NCBI GenBank assembly: GCA_017961385.1
Contig: JAGCXJ010000091.1
Location: 1-9,852 of the forward strand
Reading direction: 5' to 3'
Origin: Lachnospiraceae bacterium
GTDB lineage: Bacteria > Bacillota > Clostridia > Lachnospirales > Lachnospiraceae
DNA: 9,852 bases
A program made the position numbers and the translations under genes. The notes beneath the pieces are model-generated. The model saw only the letters and a program-made list of their open reading frames with translations. It ran no database searches and was not told where the DNA came from. Shown here one piece after another: positions 6,265 through 9,852 of this stretch; position 1 is the stretch's first letter; every line of letters begins with the position of its first letter.

Positions 6265-6298
6265 CTCTTTTCCCCTTTTTATTTATTGTTGTCTGTTA

Positions 6299-6334
6299 CA
6301 ACGAAATTGTATCATGATTGCGTATTATTAGCAA
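6299..6334 (-). promoter_or_regulatory. Promoter for the four-helix membrane protein
   Basis: On the minus strand TTGCTA (6334-6329) and TACAAT (6311-6306) are separated by 17 bases. TG stands one base before the -10 (TGATACAAT, extended -10). Start of transcription is expected near 6299, giving a leader of about 35 bases. The -35 begins directly after the stop codon of the GGDEF gene, so the promoter fills the 71-base gap. It is the last clear promoter before the aldolase operon. Confidence 0.62.
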
Positions 6335-6335
6335 T

Positions 6336-8237
6336 TCATTGTTGCTTCTCAAGGTATGAACGTCTTTTATTCTCATACATGTACTTGTCAGCTGTTTCTA
6401 CATACTGCTCAAGTGTCATATCGCTTAACGGATCCGTGACAAGATGTCCGCAGCTGGCAGACAGCCTGTAGGGCAGTCTGAGCTCTTCACCTCGCTTTTC
6501 TATGGTGCTTGTCAGTCTCTCGCACAGATAATCGACACTCGGCTCCTCTTTTAATTCTCCGAATATCAAGAACTCGTCTCCGCCGTATCTGATCGCCACC
6601 CATTCATTCGGTATGCACTCGTTTATGACCGTGCCTATGGTCCTTATAGCCATATCACCCTGTAAATGTCCGAATGTATCATTGATATACTTTAATCTGT
6701 TTATATCTATGAATATGATGACATCCCTTTTACTTCTTGAATGGTCATTCAAATAACGCTCTTTTATCACGCTGTCATAGCCGTACCGGTTATAAAGTCC
6801 GGTCAGAGAATCCTTTACAGACAGCTCTCTTAACCTTGCATTTACCTGATTAAGACGCATGATCTTTCTGTATTTTTCAAAGGACTCTCCAAGCCTTGAC
6901 ATATAGGCATAAAGGGATCTGTCCTCGACATGATCCATGACATCCTTCATTATCACATATCCGAAGATGTTGTTTCTGCTATGAAGAGAACTTATGACAT
7001 ATACATGCGAGCCTTTGGAATTTTTGTATTGCGGGATCAGATCCTTCGTCTCAAAGTCATCTATTCTGTATGCCTTATTCTTTGACAGGGCAACAACAAC
7101 CTTCATAGATGTGCCGTATCCCATCTCCTTAAGATCCGTATCATCAGAATAGATATTCTGAGCATAGGCATGCTTTAAAACGATGGCAAAGCCGTCTCTT
7201 TCATAATCATGATTTGAGCTGAAGTATTCCTGCAGGACTACAGGAAGGTCTTCATAGTTCTTTGACTTAAAGAGTGCATTCTCTATATCGATGCTCGTCC
7301 TTTCAAAGATTATGTTGTTCTCCGATGTACGGAAGTTTTCAGCTGCCAGCTTCTTTCTGGCCGATACGGCAGCCTCATCATGAGCGCAGCCGCAGCTTTC
7401 TCCTATTATCAGCTTTGAAATGTTGTTCTTTACTATGCACTGATCGCTTTCCTTCATCTCATAGATCGCCAGGGCGCTGTCGTATCCCATCTCTTCATAG
7501 GGCTGGGCCATGGTAGTTATCGAAGGAGAAAATGCTCTTGTCAGATATACATTGTCATATCCCGTTACTTTTACATCTTTTGGAATACTGTAGCCCATAT
7601 CCTCGAGTGTGGCGCATACAGCCATCGCTCCGACATCGTTTGCGCATACTATCACATCGGGCAGTCCTCTTTTGTCAGTCGCGATCTTTTTTGCCGCCTT
7701 TACGACTGCTTCATACTCCCAGTTGCAGTAAAATACATCCCTGTCATCAAGTCTTATATCATATTTATCAAATGTATCCCTGCATCCGTTTAATCTCTCG
7801 TTTGATTCCGCATTATCCTTATGTCCCGCTATGAATGCAGCTCTCTTTATATCATGGTTTTGCGCCAGATGCCTGCACATGACACACATGGACTCATAGT
7901 TGTTGCATGAGACATAGCTGACACCTTCCATCGGGGTTCCAATACTCACTGCCTTTATTCTGTTTTTGACAAACTCGCTCCTTAATCTTTCAGCTTCTCT
8001 GGGCGAGCTTAATGAATCCGGTATGAATATCACTCCGTCATAGTCATCATATTTTGGCAGTCTGTGAATATTAAATTCCCCGTCGTTGTACTCAACACTC
8101 TCTCGAAATGTCGAATATGTCAAAAATAGAAATACATCGATACCTCTTTGTCCGGTATAGGCAGTGATACCCTTCATGATATCGCTCAGTCCCCTGTTAT
8201 ACCAGCCGTTTGCTATTACCGCGATCTTTTTCTTCAT
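6336..8237 (-). CDS. LacI-type sensor domain fused to GGDEF diguanylate cyclase
   Basis: The 633 residues contain a LacI/periplasmic-binding-protein-like ligand domain (about 1-285), which starts directly at its first strand KKKIAVIANG, without the DNA-binding helix-turn-helix and without a signal peptide. It ends with GESCGC (279-284), a closure I associate with similar signalling proteins. Residues 300-440 look GAF-like (YVISSLHSRNNIFGYVIMKD), followed by a helical linker (443-472). The GGDEF domain (473-625) has DSLTGLYNR, FIDINRLKYINDTFGHLQGD and an intact YGGDEF at 551-556, so it should make c-di-GMP from two GTP. The inhibitory RxxD site is missing (PNEW in its place). All parts appear cytoplasmic, so the sensor would read an intracellular sugar or sugar-like ligand. 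The ATG has AGGGGGTG upstream. It is the last gene of the four-gene minus-strand cluster. Confidence 0.93.
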   Translation of the reverse strand: MKKKIAVIANGWYNRGLSDIMKGITAYTGQRGIDVFLFLTYSTFRESVEYNDGEFNIHRLPKYDDYDGVIFIPDSLSSPREAERLRSEFVKNRIKAVSIGTPMEGVSYVSCNNYESMCVMCRHLAQNHDIKRAAFIAGHKDNAESNERLNGCRDTFDKYDIRLDDRDVFYCNWEYEAVVKAAKKIATDKRGLPDVIVCANDVGAMAVCATLEDMGYSIPKDVKVTGYDNVYLTRAFSPSITTMAQPYEEMGYDSALAIYEMKESDQCIVKNNISKLIIGESCGCAHDEAAVSARKKLAAENFRTSENNIIFERTSIDIENALFKSKNYEDLPVVLQEYFSSNHDYERDGFAIVLKHAYAQNIYSDDTDLKEMGYGTSMKVVVALSKNKAYRIDDFETKDLIPQYKNSKGSHVYVISSLHSRNNIFGYVIMKDVMDHVEDRSLYAYMSRLGESFEKYRKIMRLNQVNARLRELSVKDSLTGLYNRYGYDSVIKERYLNDHSRSKRDVIIFIDINRLKYINDTFGHLQGDMAIRTIGTVINECIPNEWVAIRYGGDEFLIFGELKEEPSVDYLCERLTSTIEKRGEELRLPYRLSASCGHLVTDPLSDMTLEQYVETADKYMYENKRRSYLEKQQ

Positions 8238-8261
8238 GCCGCACCCCCTGCGATCATTTCG

Positions 8262-8690
8262 CTAATCCTTAAGTTTCAGATAAGCATCTATATCCTCTGT
8301 CAGGCTTGCATACTCCCCCATCTGGCTTTTAGCCTTTTCCATCTTTTCTTTATACTGAGCAGCCTTAACGTTCTTGGCCTGCGAATATCCCTTGTACATG
8401 AGAGCGTTTTCATAATAGTCGCAGATCGCATACGGCACCACGTAGTTCTTGTTGCTGCTTGCAGTGACACCCATAGCCTCATTGATCTTTTTATACTCGA
8501 GCATTCTCTGATATCCCGAAAAGTCCATCTTTCTTAAAAGCTCCTCGGGAGAGCTGACTCTGTAGTATCCTGACATCTCAGGCGATGTTGATGCGATCAG
8601 TCCTCCAATATTTGCGCATAAGATTATGACCATGATCGTGATGACGATGTAATACCAGACACCTGATCTTTTATTCTCATTCTTTTTCAT
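8262..8690 (-). CDS. Single-pass membrane protein with extracytoplasmic helical domain
   Basis: I do not recognise this 142-residue protein by name. It has a positively charged N-terminus (MKKNENKR), one membrane helix at about 11-33, and a helical outer domain rich in Tyr, Lys and Glu. By the positive-inside rule the C-terminal part faces outside. The segment MDFSGYQ...YKKINEAMGV...YAICDYYENALMYKGY resembles part of the outer domain of the zinc-ribbon protein encoded immediately upstream, so the two are probably distant paralogues. The ATG at 8700-8702 has GGAGG directly against it with no spacing. The in-frame ATG at 8688-8690 is better placed behind GGAGGATGG, and I use that. It overlaps the upstream gene by 14 bases, suggesting coupled translation, and is 24 bases before the GGDEF gene. 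The function is unknown. Confidence 0.8.
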   Translation of the reverse strand: MKKNENKRSGVWYYIVITIMVIILCANIGGLIASTSPEMSGYYRVSSPEELLRKMDFSGYQRMLEYKKINEAMGVTASSNKNYVVPYAICDYYENALMYKGYSQAKNVKAAQYKEKMEKAKSQMGEYASLTEDIDAYLKLKD

Positions 8691-9420
8691 TGCTGTATCC
8701 ATCCTCCATCAGCATTTTTCTTCTGCCCTCGCTCATCTCCCAGAAATGCTCCATATCCTCATCACTTATATGAAAATATCCTTTGATAAGAACATCAACA
8801 TGTTCTGAAAGATCGTTTATATAACTTACAGTCTTCTCATTATAGTAATGCTCCTTCTCATATTCCGAAGGATTATTGTAACCATGGATGCTCTCAGCCA
8901 GATCAGCCAGCCGGCTTATAGCCTCGTTTTCATCCATATATGAATCCTCATTGAACAGATACTCGCTATACTCGATAAAGTTCCAGTATGAACGCGATAC
9001 CTCGCATATTATTTGGTATTCATCCATATGATCGGAATAAGACAGTTTTTTTGCACTGCTGTACATGTAAACGCCGCTATAATCCCTCTCTTCAATGAGC
9101 TTGTTAAGCTGAGCTGTATATTCAGCTTTGTTTTTCTCAATCCGTCTCTCTTCTCTTAACCTCTTTATCTCATAATTATTTCCAAGAAGGATCAGAGAGA
9201 TCGTAATAAGAGTGACAAGCACAGAAACAGTTGTTATCCTGACTGTCATCTTATTAAAGCGCCTGCTGTTTTCCATGACCTCATTTCTTGTAGAGTCATA
9301 ACGGGTCTTGAATTTCTTCATGTCCTTCGTATGCTTTTTGGCAAAGCTGTTGGCTTTTCCGCAGGCAGGACATACCTCATCTTCTATTCCAAGATTGTTT
9401 CCGCAAAATTCACATTTCAT
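8677..9420 (-). CDS. Zinc-ribbon single-pass membrane protein
   Basis: The 247 residues begin with a zinc ribbon: Cys3, Cys6, Cys17 and Cys20 (CxxC-x10-CxxC). A basic cytoplasmic stretch (26-58), one membrane helix (about 60-80), a charged probable coiled coil (82-112) and a long acidic outer region follow. The outer region contains DYSGVYMYSSAKK (113-125) and ends in a segment ISDEDMEHFWEMSEGRRKML. Zinc-ribbon plus membrane-helix proteins of this kind are common and mostly unexplained in Lachnospiraceae. No enzyme motif is visible. The ATG follows GAGGAG by 12 bases, a longish spacing, and stands 20 bases after the previous gene's stop. The gene is co-transcribed with two apparently related membrane-associated genes and the GGDEF gene. 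The function is not known; a sensing or scaffold role is only a guess. Confidence 0.85.
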   Translation of the reverse strand: MKCEFCGNNLGIEDEVCPACGKANSFAKKHTKDMKKFKTRYDSTRNEVMENSRRFNKMTVRITTVSVLVTLITISLILLGNNYEIKRLREERRIEKNKAEYTAQLNKLIEERDYSGVYMYSSAKKLSYSDHMDEYQIICEVSRSYWNFIEYSEYLFNEDSYMDENEAISRLADLAESIHGYNNPSEYEKEHYYNEKTVSYINDLSEHVDVLIKGYFHISDEDMEHFWEMSEGRRKMLMEDGYSNEKE

Positions 9421-9440
9421 CTTAAGAGTATTCTCCTCAT

Positions 9441-9852
9441 CTATCTGAATTCACTTAAATGCTCTTTGGCATAAGCATCGCATGCATCCAAGCTTACATT
9501 TCCGTATTCATCACACACTGCATTCCTAACTTCTTCATAGCTCTCTTTTGAGATCATCAGCTTGTTTGTCACTATATCCTCTATCTCAGAATAATACGGC
9601 TCAAGACGCTTAAGTTCATCATCATCAAGTCCGCGCTTGCCGTCACCTATCTCAAAGATACAGACCAGACATTCATATACCAAAAGACCTCCTCTGTTTT
9701 CGGTCCATCCCTGTTTATCGATCGTTTCGCAATGTTCTTTCGCATATATATAATAGCAGTATGCCTCATAGAAATCATAATGCTGCCAGTCATAAACACT
9801 GTGATATTTTTCTATCCTTGCATCTTCTACTGTTGCATACAGGCCTTCATAG
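9441..9852 (-). CDS. Unknown protein, N-terminus cut off by window edge
   Basis: The reading frame is open from the window edge to the TAG at 9441-9443, giving 136 visible residues. A TTG at 9681-9683 could serve as a start, but the frame continues upstream with protein-like sequence (DWQHYDFYEAYCYYIYAKEH), so the gene very likely begins outside the window. The fragment is rich in Tyr, Glu and Asp and has no membrane helix. YAKEH occurs twice (IYAKEHCETI and AYAKEHLSEF), hinting at an internal helical repeat. The segment YYSEIEDIVTNKLMISKESYEEV weakly resembles the C-terminal part of the zinc-ribbon protein encoded 20 bases downstream. I cannot name a family. As the first visible gene of the cluster it is probably transcribed from a promoter beyond the right edge. 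Confidence 0.75.
   Translation of the reverse strand, partial: YEGLYATVEDARIEKYHSVYDWQHYDFYEAYCYYIYAKEHCETIDKQGWTENRGGLLVYECLVCIFEIGDGKRGLDDDELKRLEPYYSEIEDIVTNKLMISKESYEEVRNAVCDEYGNVSLDACDAYAKEHLSEFR

Noticed and set aside
6265..6335. GTTGT/ACAAC inverted repeat as a terminator of the GGDEF operon
   Set aside because: The stem is only five A/T-rich pairs and an A-rich tract, not a T-run, follows on the minus strand.
8238..8261. A c-di-GMP riboswitch before the GGDEF gene
   Set aside because: The gap is 24 bases, far too short, and holds only the ribosome site.
8300..8482. Minus-strand 60-codon frame inside the short membrane protein
   Set aside because: It is a frame-shifted shadow, Arg/Trp-rich, with no ribosome site.
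7274..8537. Plus-strand frames opposite the GGDEF gene and the short membrane protein
   Set aside because: Ser/His/Arg/Pro-rich products are typical of antisense reading of this codon usage; no start signals are present.
9441..9683. A complete 80-residue protein starting at TTG 9683
   Set aside because: The frame stays open to the window edge with protein-like sequence, and no ribosome site is well placed before the TTG. A gene starting outside the window is more likely.
1..9852. CRISPR array, tRNA, rRNA, insertion sequence or attachment site
   Set aside because: I found no regularly spaced repeats, cloverleaf-like sequence, transposase motif or long direct repeat.

Overview
The window looks like chromosomal DNA from an anaerobic Firmicute, most likely a Lachnospiraceae relative (Butyrivibrio/Pseudobutyrivibrio-like). 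The evidence is moderate GC, strong GGAG-type ribosome sites, sigma-A-like extended -10 promoters, a short SufB/SufC pair of the clostridial minimal type, a coenzyme F390 synthetase-like adenylating protein, a LacI-type sensor fused to GGDEF, and zinc-ribbon membrane proteins. This assignment is inferred from family content, not from a marker gene. I see no rRNA, tRNA, CRISPR array, transposon or phage gene. No stretch longer than 100 bases lacks a gene.

Layout. (1) 1-457, minus: the first half of a sugar-nucleotide-type nucleotidyltransferase, cut by the window edge. (2) 458-549: a compact divergent promoter region in which the two -35 boxes overlap. (3) 550-1758, plus: an F390 synthetase/phenylacetate-CoA ligase-like protein, the only plus-strand gene, probably read from a leaderless or nearly leaderless mRNA. 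It converges with one base of separation on the next block. (4) 1760-5849, minus: a tightly packed five-gene operon, in transcription order tandem class II aldolase, rhomboid protease, SufC-like ATPase, SufB-like scaffold and HAD phosphatase. Gaps are 17 bases or less, with stop codons and ribosome sites next to each other or overlapping. (5) 5861-6334, minus: a four-helix membrane protein with its own promoter and a strong intrinsic terminator. That terminator lies only 11 bases before the aldolase start codon, so it may also act as a leader attenuator for the aldolase-suf operon. (6) 6336-9852, minus: a second probable operon, in transcription order a 5'-truncated unknown protein, a zinc-ribbon single-pass membrane protein, a short single-pass membrane protein and a diguanylate cyclase with a LacI-type sugar-binding sensor.

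How the genes may work together. SufC and SufB make an ATPase/scaffold pair able to build Fe-S clusters without SufD, SufS or SufU beside them. The aldolase, rhomboid and HAD genes are co-transcribed with them but have no obvious Fe-S role, so the link may be only shared regulation. In the other operon the three proteins upstream of the GGDEF gene appear distantly related to each other in their helical domains. They may be an envelope module tied to c-di-GMP signalling, but their function is unknown. The best candidates for something undescribed are this membrane-protein/GGDEF cluster, the hairpin that can pair with either of two partners in front of the aldolase operon, and the F390 synthetase homologue that appears to lack its ATP-binding loop.
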